Assembly: GCF_900659615.1 (NCBI RefSeq)
Contig: NZ_CAACUY010000004.1
Location: 84,382-148,381, forward strand
Length of the DNA stretch: 64,000 nucleotides
Reading direction: 5' to 3'
DNA from: Actinomadura fibrosa
GTDB lineage: Bacteria > Actinomycetota > Actinomycetes > Streptosporangiales > Streptosporangiaceae
A program made the translations under genes and the position numbers. The notes beneath the pieces are model-generated. The model had not been told where the DNA came from, did not search any database, and saw only the letters and a program-made list of their open reading frames with translations. Below, piece by piece: positions 15,858 through 22,941 of this stretch. Numbering within the stretch: position 1 is the stretch's first letter; each line of letters starts with the position of its first letter.

Positions 15858-17634
15858 CGCCGGCACGGTCACCGGGCTCGTCGCGGCCCGGTGCGCGGCC
15901 CGGCCGCGGGCGGTGGCGGTGGAGCAGCCGGACGGCGCGACCTGGACCTACGCCGACCTGAGCCGGCGCGCCGGGGAGATCGCCGGGGTCCTGCGGCCGC
16001 TGTACGCCTCGCCGCGTCCCGCGGTCGCGGTCGATCTGCCGAACAGCCTGGACTTCTGCGCCGCGGTCCTCGCGGTCCTCGGCAGCGGCGGGACGCTGCT
16101 CGCGCTCGACCGGACGCAGCCGCAGGCGCGGACCGCCGCGATGCTGTCCACGGTGCGGCCCGAGGTGGTGGTCACCGACCGTCCGGACGGGGCGGCCGCG
16201 ACGTGGGCCGCGACGGCGGACGGCTCCCCCGCCACCGTCGACCTCGCCCGCCCCGACACGGCGCGGCGGCCGGTCGCGCCGGACGGCTGGGAGACGGAGC
16301 CGGACGATCCCGGCGCGCCCGCCTACGTCATCTTCACCTCGGGCACCACCGGCGTCCCGAAGGCGACCGTCAACACCCACGCGGGCCTGCTCAATCACCT
16401 GGTGTTCATGCAGGACGTCTGCCCGCTGCCGGAGGGGTCGCGCGTCCTGATGAAGTCGGCGCGGACGTTCGACGCGTGGCTGCTGGAGTTCTTCTGGGCC
16501 TTCACCCAGGGCGTCACCCTGGTCCTGGCCGACGAGGATCGCGCGACGGACGCCCGGTACCTCGCCGCGACGCTCGCCAGGAAGTCGATCCACGGGTTCG
16601 TGTGCGTCCCGTCCCTGCTCCAGCGGGTTTTCTCGGTGCTCGAACGGACGGCGGAGGCGACCGATCTGCGGGTGGTGGTCTCCGCGGGCGAGCCGCTGAA
16701 GGCCGGGCTCGCCGAGCGGATCCTCACGTCCACGAGTGCGCGCCTGTTCAACTTCTACGGTCCCGCCGAGGCGGCGATCGACGTCGCCTACCACCACGTC
16801 ACCGGTCCCCCGGTCACCGACCCGATCCCGATCGGGCGCGCGATCCCCGGTAACGAGCTGACGATCCGGGACTCCTCGGGCGCCGACGTCACGGCCTCGG
16901 GGGCCAGGGGCGAGCTCGTCGTCGCCGGCGTCCACGTCGGGCTGGGCTACGAGGGCGACGCCTCCGCGACCGCCGCGAAGTTCGGTGCGGACGGCGGCGG
17001 CGCGCGCACCTACGCCACGGGCGACCTGGCGTACCTGGGGCCGGACGGGAACTTCTACATCGGAGGAAGAATGGACACCCAAGTCAAGATCAACGGCGTC
17101 CGGATCGAGACCGGGGAGATCGAGGCGGTCCTGCTGCGGCACGAGACGGTCGCCGACTGCACGGTGCAGGCCACCCGGGCGGGCGACGTCCCCGTCCTGG
17201 TCGCGTTCGTCAAGGCGCACGGCGACGCGCCGCCGGCGAGCGAGTACATCAACTACCTGCGCGGGCTGCTGCCTCCGGTGATGGTGCCGCCGATGTACGT
17301 CTTCGTCACCGAGTTCAAGACGCTGCCGAGCGGCAAGAAGGACACCTCCGCCCTCGTCTTCCCCCGGGGCCTGCCGACCGTCACCGCCACCGAGTTCGAG
17401 GCGCCGGACGGACCCGCGGAGGAGGAGCTCGCCAAGATCTGGGAGTCCGTGCTCGGGGTCGCGCCGATCGGTGCCGTGGACGAGTTCTCCCTGATCGGCG
17501 GCGACTCGCTCAAGATGATCGACATCCTGGTGAAGATCTCGGAGTCGGTGTATCCGGACGTCTTCTCGCTGGGCATCACCCGGTTGTCGACGGTCCGGGA
17601 CCTGGCGCGGAAGATCCAGGAATCCGCCCGCTAG
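15847..17634 (+). CDS. Stand-alone NRPS adenylation-thiolation (A-T) didomain
   Basis: A 595-residue protein that activates an amino acid with ATP and loads it on its own carrier domain. A-domain core motifs are clear: A3 FTSGTTGVPKATVNTH, A4 region RTFDAWLLEFF, A5 NFYGPAE, A7 YATGDLAYLGPDG, A8 KINGVRIETGEIE, and A10 PSGKKD with the catalytic Lys. The C-terminal carrier domain has LIGGDSLK, phosphopantetheine on Ser554. By hand alignment to GrsA the pocket reads roughly D-A-L-V-V-A-F-I-D-K. Asp at the first position indicates an alpha-amino acid, but I do not recognise the code. No condensation or thioesterase domain is present. ATG 15847 overlaps the preceding stop. The SyrB1/CmaA-like layout fits tethered-substrate halogenation. 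Confidence 0.93.
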   Translation: MRGDAGTVTGLVAARCAARPRAVAVEQPDGATWTYADLSRRAGEIAGVLRPLYASPRPAVAVDLPNSLDFCAAVLAVLGSGGTLLALDRTQPQARTAAMLSTVRPEVVVTDRPDGAAATWAATADGSPATVDLARPDTARRPVAPDGWETEPDDPGAPAYVIFTSGTTGVPKATVNTHAGLLNHLVFMQDVCPLPEGSRVLMKSARTFDAWLLEFFWAFTQGVTLVLADEDRATDARYLAATLARKSIHGFVCVPSLLQRVFSVLERTAEATDLRVVVSAGEPLKAGLAERILTSTSARLFNFYGPAEAAIDVAYHHVTGPPVTDPIPIGRAIPGNELTIRDSSGADVTASGARGELVVAGVHVGLGYEGDASATAAKFGADGGGARTYATGDLAYLGPDGNFYIGGRMDTQVKINGVRIETGEIEAVLLRHETVADCTVQATRAGDVPVLVAFVKAHGDAPPASEYINYLRGLLPPVMVPPMYVFVTEFKTLPSGKKDTSALVFPRGLPTVTATEFEAPDGPAEEELAKIWESVLGVAPIGAVDEFSLIGGDSLKMIDILVKISESVYPDVFSLGITRLSTVRDLARKIQESAR

Positions 17635-17639
17635 CGGCC

Positions 17640-18194
17640 ATGGCCACCATCCACCAGGACGCCGGGGCGGCTCTCGACACCGGGCAGCTCGCCGGCCTCC
17701 TCCGGGAGGCCGGCGGCGCCGAGCACGACTTCCTTCCCGCCGACCGGGCCGCGGACTACCTGTCCCGGCTCGACCAGGGCGCCGTGCGCTGCATCTGGGC
17801 CGTCCAGGACGGGGTGCTCGGCGCCGCCCTGCTCTACTCGCGTTTCGGTCCGCTCCTCCCCATCGCCGGCGCGTTCCTCCGCCTCGAAGGGATCTACGTC
17901 GAGGAGGTCATGGTGACGTCGGCCTGGCGGCGGGCGGGGTGGTCCCGGACGCTGCTGAACAGGCTCCGGGAGATCGTCGGGACGGGACCCGACATCTACA
18001 TCGACTGCGACGCGGCGAACGCGGCGTCCGTCGCGATGATGGGATCGGCCGGATACGTGCACCTCGCCGACTACGACGATCCCGACCGGGTCGAGCCGCC
18101 GTCGCGCCACCGCACCACGAGCCTGTTCCGCCATCCGGGCCGTCCCGCGCGGCTCGTCCAGGCCGCGGCCCGAGGAGGGATGACGGTTGGATAG
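17640..18194 (+). CDS. GNAT-family acetyltransferase in the A-T operon
   Basis: A 184-residue protein with GNAT features: beta-4/motif A EGIYVEEVMVTSAWRRAGWSRTLLNRL (acetyl-CoA loop R-R-A-G-W-S, slightly off the R/QxxGxG/A consensus) and motif B AANAASVAMMGSAGYVHL. It starts with ATG 17640, five bases after the A-T stop, and its end overlaps the hydrolase start by 8 bp. In a pathway that makes a toxic amino acid, N-acetylation is a usual self-protection step; acetylation as a biosynthetic tailoring step is the alternative. Both are inference. The Shine-Dalgarno is weak, so translational coupling is likely. Confidence 0.8.
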   Translation: MATIHQDAGAALDTGQLAGLLREAGGAEHDFLPADRAADYLSRLDQGAVRCIWAVQDGVLGAALLYSRFGPLLPIAGAFLRLEGIYVEEVMVTSAWRRAGWSRTLLNRLREIVGTGPDIYIDCDAANAASVAMMGSAGYVHLADYDDPDRVEPPSRHRTTSLFRHPGRPARLVQAAARGGMTVG

Positions 18195-19005
18195 GACGTC
18201 GCTGTCCGTACGCGTCGAATCGGCCGGCCCGGAACGCCCATGGATCGTCATCTGCAACGCGGTGGGCGTCCCCCACGCCGTCTTCGACCGGTTGGTCGGG
18301 ACGCTCGCCGGCGCGTTCTCCGTCGTGTGCTGGCAGACGTCGCTCACCGAGGGCGACGAGCCCCACGGCACCCCGCGATTCCTCACGGTGGACGAGCAGA
18401 CGGCCGAGGTGGCCGGCATCCTGCACCGCCTCCGCATCACGGAGTTCACCGGCGTCTCCTGGTGCTCCGGAACGGAGATCCTCTACCGCCTGTCCCGGGA
18501 CGAGGCGTTCCGCGTCCACGGGCACTGCTGCGTCAACGGCGCCTTCAACCTCGGCGCGGACGGGCCGTCCTCGGACTGGGAGAACACCGTGGAGCCGCTG
18601 TTCCACGTGCTCTCCACCCGTCCCGAGACCGTCCAAGGTGTTTCGGCCATGCTGAATTCGGCGGCCACCGCCGCCACAGAAGGGGGTGACCCGGCGCTAC
18701 AGTTCCCTTACTCCACACCGGAGCGGCTCGTCGGCTACGCGGCGCAGTGCCTGGCCATGAAGCGGGGACGCACGCTCCACGGCTTCGTCGAGTCCGAGCA
18801 CACCGGCCTCTACCTGGCCGGATCCAAGGACGCCGTGCAGGCACCGGCCATATCCGAGCGCGCCGCGGAGCTGTCCGGAGCCGGCTTCGAGCGCGTCGAG
18901 GGCGGCGACCACGCCATGATGGCCGGCATGCAGCGGGTGTGCGACCGTGTCCGCCGCTACTGCGAACTCGTCGTCGCCCGTCCGGTGCCCGGCGGCCGGC
19001 GCTGA
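18187..19005 (+). CDS. Alpha/beta hydrolase with cysteine nucleophile, SyrC/CmaE-like candidate acyltransferase
   Basis: A 272-residue alpha/beta hydrolase. The nucleophile elbow is GVSWCSGTE: the Sm-x-Nu-x-Gly pattern places Cys93 as nucleophile instead of Ser. H242 in GGDHAMM and D215 in AGSKDAV are likely triad partners. In syringomycin and coronamic acid biosynthesis, Cys-type alpha/beta hydrolases (SyrC, CmaE) shuttle the chlorinated aminoacyl group between carrier domains. Here no second carrier protein is visible, so release of the free amino acid or transfer to an unlinked carrier are both possible. TTG 18187 is chosen because AGGAGGGATG lies upstream at ideal distance; it overlaps the GNAT stop. 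Confidence 0.85.
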   Translation: MDRTSLSVRVESAGPERPWIVICNAVGVPHAVFDRLVGTLAGAFSVVCWQTSLTEGDEPHGTPRFLTVDEQTAEVAGILHRLRITEFTGVSWCSGTEILYRLSRDEAFRVHGHCCVNGAFNLGADGPSSDWENTVEPLFHVLSTRPETVQGVSAMLNSAATAATEGGDPALQFPYSTPERLVGYAAQCLAMKRGRTLHGFVESEHTGLYLAGSKDAVQAPAISERAAELSGAGFERVEGGDHAMMAGMQRVCDRVRRYCELVVARPVPGGRR

Positions 19006-19025
19006 CCGCGCGTCCGACCTAGGAG

Positions 19026-19718
19026 GTGTCGGCGATCTCCAGCGGAAACCCCTACCTGGTCTTCTCCGGGCTGGCGTTCGCGGTGGTCCTGATGCCCGGC
19101 GCCGACACCATCCTGGTCTTCCGCACCAGCCGCGCGCTCGGCACCCGGACGGGCCTGATGACCGCGGTCGGCGTGGTCACCGGGCCCGTCCTCTGGGGAG
19201 TGTTCTCCGGCATCGGCGTGGCCCTGGTCATCGCGCGCAACAAGTCGATCTACACCGCCCTCGCCCTGCTCGGCGCGCTGTACCTGATGTACCTCGCCTA
19301 CGGCTGCTTCAAGTCGGCGGCGGACGGCGGCGCGACCCCGCTCGACGCCGCCGACGAGGCCCCTGCCGACTCCGGGAGCATGCGCAACGCCTACGTCACC
19401 GGCCTGCTGACCAACCTGCTCAACCCGAAGATCGGCGTCTTCTACCTGTCGGTCATGCCGGGACTCTTCCAAGGCAGGGCCGGCCCCTGGGACGGAGGAT
19501 CGCTCGGCCTGATCCAGGCCTCCATGGGCATCGTGTTCCTGAGCTGCGTCGCCCTCCTGGCCGGCAAGGCGCGACGGTACCTCTCCAGCCGCCGCGCGAG
19601 CCTGACCGTGGAGATCCTCGCCGGGACGTGCCTGCTCGCCTTCGCCGTCTACGTCATCTGGTCGGTGCTCCACTCGCCCGGCGGCCTCGAAGCCGCCGGC
19701 GGACCGTCCCCGAGGTGA
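19026..19718 (+). CDS. LysE/RhtB-family amino acid exporter
   Basis: A 230-residue membrane protein with about six hydrophobic segments and LysE landmarks: FAVVLMPGADTILVFRTS (the conserved PGPD-like loop) and VTGLLTNLLNPKIGVFYLSVMP. LysE/RhtB proteins export amino acids and derivatives. In this operon the cargo is probably the pathway product, giving secretion and self-protection. The start is odd: GTG 19026 overlaps the strong AGGAGG (19021-19026), while ATC at 19035 stands 8 nt after that AGGAGG, the ideal distance, so initiation at a non-standard ATC cannot be excluded. The stop overlaps the next GTG (GTGA). Confidence 0.9.
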   Translation: MSAISSGNPYLVFSGLAFAVVLMPGADTILVFRTSRALGTRTGLMTAVGVVTGPVLWGVFSGIGVALVIARNKSIYTALALLGALYLMYLAYGCFKSAADGGATPLDAADEAPADSGSMRNAYVTGLLTNLLNPKIGVFYLSVMPGLFQGRAGPWDGGSLGLIQASMGIVFLSCVALLAGKARRYLSSRRASLTVEILAGTCLLAFAVYVIWSVLHSPGGLEAAGGPSPR

Positions 19719-20668
19719 CCGTGATCTTCCGAGGCAGCACCGAACTGATCCTGGACGACATCTTCCTCGCGCTCCCCGACCTGGCCCCGGGCCGCGAGGT
19801 CTTCCTCAAGCTCGAATCCATGAACCCGGCCGGCTCGATCAAGATGAAGACCGCGCTGGCCCTGATCGACGACCTGGAGGCGTCCGGCGCCCTCCGTCCC
19901 GGCATCCGGGTGATCGAGTCGTCGTCCGGCAACCTGGGCGTCGCCCTCGCCGTCGTCTGCGCCGCCCGCGGCTACGACCTCACGATCGTCGCCGACCCCA
20001 ACGCCACCCCCGAGGCCGTCGCGCTGATGCGCGCGTTCGGCGCCACCGTCGAGATCGTGACCACCACCGACGACAGCGGCGGCTACCTCGGCTCCCGCAT
20101 CGACCACATCAAGCGGGCGCTCGCCGCGACGCCCCACCTCGTCTGGCCGAACCAGTACGGCAACCCCGCCAACCCGCTCGGCCACCAGCGCACCACGGCC
20201 CCCGCCATCTTCAAGGAGCTCGGCCACGTCGACGCGCTCTTCGTCGGCGTCGGCACGTCCGGCACCCTGCGCGGCTGCCTCGACCACATCCGGTCGATCA
20301 ACGCCCCCACCGAGGTGTTCGCGGTCGACACCGTCGGCTCGGTGACCTTCGGCGAGAGCCCCCGTCCCCGCTACATCCCCGGCATCGGCACCAGCCGGCG
20401 TCCCGAGCTCTTCCAGGAGATCCAGGACAGCGACGACTTCCACCGCCTCCTGGTGGACGAGCGCGACGCCGTCCGCGAGTGCCGCTACATGGCCCGCAGG
20501 CACGGCCTCCTGATCGGCGGCTCCACCGGCTCCGTCCTCGCCGCCGCCCGCCGCGTCTGCGGCTCCCTCGACGAGGGCGCCCGCATCGCCGCCATCTCCC
20601 CCGACTCCGGCGAGAAGTACCTGGGCAGCATCTTCCGCGACACCTGGGTAGCCGAACGCTACTACTGA
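19715..20668 (+). CDS. SbnA-like PLP-dependent enzyme (cysteine synthase superfamily)
   Basis: A 317-residue fold-type II PLP enzyme. The Schiff-base Lys is K43 in NPAGSIKMKTA, the Asn loop is SSSGNLGVALA, the phosphate-binding loop is VGTSGTLRGC, and the C-terminal GGSTGSVLAA is present. The NPAGSIK(x)KTA signature and overall length match SbnA, which joins O-phosphoserine and glutamate in L-2,3-diaminopropionate synthesis. The usual partner SbnB (an ornithine cyclodeaminase homologue) is not in the operon, so the reaction may differ. Beta- or gamma-replacement on a halogenated amino acid is an attractive alternative because these enzymes use beta-chloroalanine readily (inference). It is the last gene of the operon, coupled by GTGA to the LysE gene. 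Confidence 0.88.
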   Translation: MTVIFRGSTELILDDIFLALPDLAPGREVFLKLESMNPAGSIKMKTALALIDDLEASGALRPGIRVIESSSGNLGVALAVVCAARGYDLTIVADPNATPEAVALMRAFGATVEIVTTTDDSGGYLGSRIDHIKRALAATPHLVWPNQYGNPANPLGHQRTTAPAIFKELGHVDALFVGVGTSGTLRGCLDHIRSINAPTEVFAVDTVGSVTFGESPRPRYIPGIGTSRRPELFQEIQDSDDFHRLLVDERDAVRECRYMARRHGLLIGGSTGSVLAAARRVCGSLDEGARIAAISPDSGEKYLGSIFRDTWVAERYY

Positions 20669-20680
20669 CCCGTAGGAGGG

Positions 20681-20902
20681 TCACCGCTGCCGTCGAAGCG
20701 TCCAGAAGAGCCAGTTCCCTGAGCTGGTGCACGCGGCCACGTCCCACCCCTGACGTCCGAGCTCGGAGAGCAACGACACCACCTCGTTGTAGGAGCCGCT
20801 ATATGTCTGTTCGTGACCGCCCGGCAGGTTGACTTGGATGTTCCCCAGGTCCCACAACCACTCGATAGTGGCGAACTCGTAGGTGAAAATCGCTATCTCC
20901 AT
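20681..20902 (-). CDS. Small DUF4177-like hypothetical protein
   Basis: A 73-residue protein starting MEIAIFTYEFATIEW and ending with LSELGRQGWDVAACT and WLFWTLRR. The pattern of one strand, then an (L)NxLGxxGWEL helix and a closing strand, is typical of small DUF4177-like proteins. It is convergent with the SbnA-like gene, with only 12 bases between them. The start (ATG 20902) has only a weak GGCTTGGG upstream. Function unknown. Confidence 0.6.
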   Translation of the reverse strand: MEIAIFTYEFATIEWLWDLGNIQVNLPGGHEQTYSGSYNEVVSLLSELGRQGWDVAACTSSGNWLFWTLRRQR

Positions 20903-21223
20903 CCCAAGCCCAGAGGCACTCAACGACCGTGAGACCCAACACGAAGTCTCGCAGCGAAGGAACCATCGAGCCCCTGGCTGCCCGAACCTGGACATCGGCG
21001 CTGACCGGGCCAGGATGCTCGTTCGCGCCGTTTCCACCACGACGCCAACAGCGCAGAAGACCAGGCGCACCGGCCGGACGCCGCGCCCCGATCGCGATGA
21101 TCAACGTTCCCGGAATGGGCCAACCGCCCCATCACCATGAACGTCACTCCTAGAGCACCCGCTTCCAGGAGACGTCCTTACGCAGACCGCTCATCGCCCT
21201 TTCCGCGTCCACCGCCGCCCGCC
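20903..21223. other. Non-coding interval
   Basis: About 320 bases between the small DUF4177-like gene and the pseudogene fragment. No ribosome-binding site precedes any frame and no repeats were noticed. It may hold the promoter of the leftward small gene. Confidence 0.5.
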
Positions 21224-21465
21224 GACAAGAAGACCTGGGGCTACATGTCCACGGACGAAAAGGGCCGCTTCACCGTCCCGGGCAAGGCCTACCACGACGG
21301 ACAGTGGCGCGTGGCCGTCCAGGGCGGCACTTACAGCGACTACGCCGCGACGGCGGGCCCGTCCGACTATGTGGACGTCCGATATCTGACGGCTATCTCC
21401 GACTACTTCGCGGCGCCCGACCCCGTCCGCAAGAGTGCCACGGTCACCGTTCAGGGAATGCTTGG
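21224..21465 (+). pseudogene. Fragment of a secreted repeat-domain protein
   Basis: In one frame the sequence reads as a well-formed domain: WGYMSTDEKGRFTVPG, then DGQWRVAVQGG, then VDVRYLTAISDYFAAPDPVRKSATV. This is the style of Ig-like repeats in actinomycete exported proteins (a strand motif with 'F-AAPDPVRKGATVTV'). The frame then breaks into unrelated Arg-rich sequence where it meets the convergent AIG2-like gene, and there is no start codon or signal peptide. I read it as the remnant of a deleted gene. Confidence 0.6.
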
Positions 21466-21965
21466 GGGCAGACCCGGGGATCGGAGCCGACTCGCTCGCC
21501 GACGTCGTAATGCCAGCGCCACGCCGCGCACTGCTCGACGTAGGCCCGAAGGTGATGCTCCCTGAAGTCCTCGGCGGACCAGACACCCTCGCCCACTTCG
21601 ACACCGCTTCTGCACGCGTAGGTATAGCCGTAGCGGCCATCGACCAGCTCCAGACGGAGCAGCTCGTACATGGGGCCCTCGAAGGCGTCCAGGAGCCGCC
21701 ACTCGTCCGAGCTGAGACCGGTGAGCAGGTACCCCGGCACAGTGACCCTGTCGCGAACGAGCGCCGGGTACACATGCCCCGGAACAGTGGCGGCTCGCCA
21801 GCCCTCAGCGGCGGCCTCTTCCAGTTCGGGAACGCGACCGATGAGAGCGAGCAGCACCTCAGGGAACTGAAGCGTCCCGTAGACGAACAGGACCTCCCGC
21901 GTCGCCGACGAGTGGGGCCACTGGCTAGAGCTCGTCCGAGGTGACTGCAACTCGGGATGCGACAT
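21444..21965 (-). CDS. Gamma-glutamylcyclotransferase/AIG2-like protein
   Basis: A 173-residue protein. FVYGTLQFPEVLLALIGR is the diagnostic substrate-binding YGTL segment of the AIG2/GGCT fold, VPGYLLTGLS follows, and Glu in LLDAFEGPMYEL is the expected catalytic acid. ATG 21965 has GGGAGG 6 nt upstream. The last 15-20 residues (after WRWHYDVGERV) run into the pseudogene fragment and have unnatural composition, so the original C-terminus may have been altered by the same rearrangement. Substrate is not determined. Confidence 0.83.
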   Translation of the reverse strand: MSHPELQSPRTSSSQWPHSSATREVLFVYGTLQFPEVLLALIGRVPELEEAAAEGWRAATVPGHVYPALVRDRVTVPGYLLTGLSSDEWRLLDAFEGPMYELLRLELVDGRYGYTYACRSGVEVGEGVWSAEDFREHHLRAYVEQCAAWRWHYDVGERVGSDPRVCPQAFPER

Positions 21966-22022
21966 GAAGCACCTCCCGAAGCACCCTAGCGCCAGCCCCC
22001 AGGAGGAGGCTCGCGACTAATC

Positions 22023-22081
22023 GTTGGCCAGGCCAACAAACGCACGCTATGGTTGGCAGGACCAACGTTGGTCATGCCAAC
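22023..22081 (+). promoter_or_regulatory. Three 15-bp operator copies upstream of the SnoaL-like gene
   Basis: GTTGGCCAGGCCAAC (22023-22037, perfect dyad), GTTGGCAGGACCAAC (22052-22066) and GTTGGTCATGCCAAC (22067-22081) share GTTGG-N5-CCAAC. Copies two and three abut. This is a TetR-type operator array, but no cognate regulator is adjacent. Confidence 0.75.
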
Positions 22082-22096
22082 TGAATCGAGGATGTC

Positions 22097-22510
22097 ATGC
22101 CTACGGACGTACTGATCGCCGACCGCCTGGAGATCGCCGACCTGTTCTCCCGGTTCGCCCGCATGCTCGACGAGAAACGGTTCGAGGACGCGGGCACCGT
22201 CTACGCCGACGACGTGACGGTGCGCTCGCCGCGAGGCGGCCGCCTGCACGGCCTCGATGAGGTCGTCGGCTACTTGCGGGAAGCCGAGGTCGAAGGCGAC
22301 CGTACTCAGCACGTGACGACCGACCTGCTGGTGGACGTCAGCGGCGACCAGGCGGCCGCCTCGGCGAACTCCCTTGTGTACTTCTACCGCGACGGCCGGC
22401 CACCCTTCCGGTCGAGCGGCCTGCGGCTGGGTTGCACCGCGGTCCGGACACCGTCCGGCTGGCGCTTCCGCGAGCTCCGGATCACCCTCGCCTGGTCACG
22501 CGAAGACTGA
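22097..22510 (+). CDS. SnoaL-like/NTF2-fold protein
   Basis: A 137-residue protein with the SnoaL-like pattern: an N-terminal helix IADRLEIADLFSRFARMLDEKRFEDAGTVYADD, mid-strands, and a closing WRFRELRITLAW strand. This alpha+beta barrel serves as a polyketide cyclase, dehydratase-like enzyme or binding protein; the substrate cannot be told. ATG 22097 is preceded by GAGG at 5 nt. The triple GTTGG-N5-CCAAC array immediately upstream indicates tight repression. It is the last chromosomal gene before the integrated element. Confidence 0.82.
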   Translation: MPTDVLIADRLEIADLFSRFARMLDEKRFEDAGTVYADDVTVRSPRGGRLHGLDEVVGYLREAEVEGDRTQHVTTDLLVDVSGDQAAASANSLVYFYRDGRPPFRSSGLRLGCTAVRTPSGWRFRELRITLAWSRED

Positions 22511-22616
22511 CCACGCCCCGACGGGAGAGAGCCTGCAACGCGACCGGCCATAGGCGCGGCCAACAGCCGGAACCTCCCGGCCCGCAGAGCGGGCTCCGCT
22601 AGCGAGGCTGTTAGCA

Positions 22617-22649
22617 AAAGGCCCCTTCCGAAGATCGGAAGGGGCCTTT
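22617..22649. terminator. Bidirectional terminator, originally downstream of the tRNA-Thr gene
   Basis: A perfect 14-bp stem (22617-22630 with 22636-22649) around AAGAT, with A-rich and T-rich ends (AAAAGG...CCTTTG). It stands 7 bp from the left 44-bp repeat, exactly where the terminator of a leftward tRNA would be. Insertion of the element has separated it from the intact tRNA 14 kb away. It also ends the SnoaL-like transcript. Confidence 0.85.
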
Positions 22650-22655
22650 GACGTG

Positions 22656-22699
22656 CGAGCCGCCTGTCGGAATCGAACCGACGACCTATTCATTACGAG
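22656..22699. repeat. attL: left 44-bp direct repeat (tRNA-Thr 3' half)
   Basis: Identical to 36981-37024. It contains the T-arm, variable loop and 3' anticodon stem-loop of tRNA-Thr, and the identity stops at 22700. It is not a functional tRNA because the 5' half is absent. Confidence 0.95.
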
Positions 22700-22941
22700 A
22701 GCCCTTGACAGGGGTACGGCGAGTGTCTCCGAGGTTCGTTCCCGCAGGTCAGAGCCATTAGACGCACTTTCGCGAACCTCGCCGATACGCGCCGAACTGC
22801 AACGCCGAATGCAACAGGGGCGAGACCCGCCCGATCAAGGCCGTGCGGTCACTCACCGCACACAGCCGCCCAACAAGGCGGCCCCGGACGCGGTGCTACG
22901 AACACCGGCCGGGGCCTTGATCGGAAAGCGAGTTCCGACCC
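22700..22941 (+). promoter_or_regulatory. Element left-end control region
   Basis: No gene fits here. TTGACA at 22705-22710 is a possible -35 box. A 9-bp inverted repeat CGAGGTTCG (22730-22738)/CGAACCTCG (22773-22781) could be an operator. GAACTGCAAC (22794-22803) followed by GAATGCAAC (22807-22815) matches a pair of sites at the right end (36907-36928), consistent with integrase arm-type or accessory binding sites. Confidence 0.55.

Noticed and set aside
22656..22699. Second tRNA-Thr gene
   Set aside because: Only the 3' half is present; it is the attL copy.
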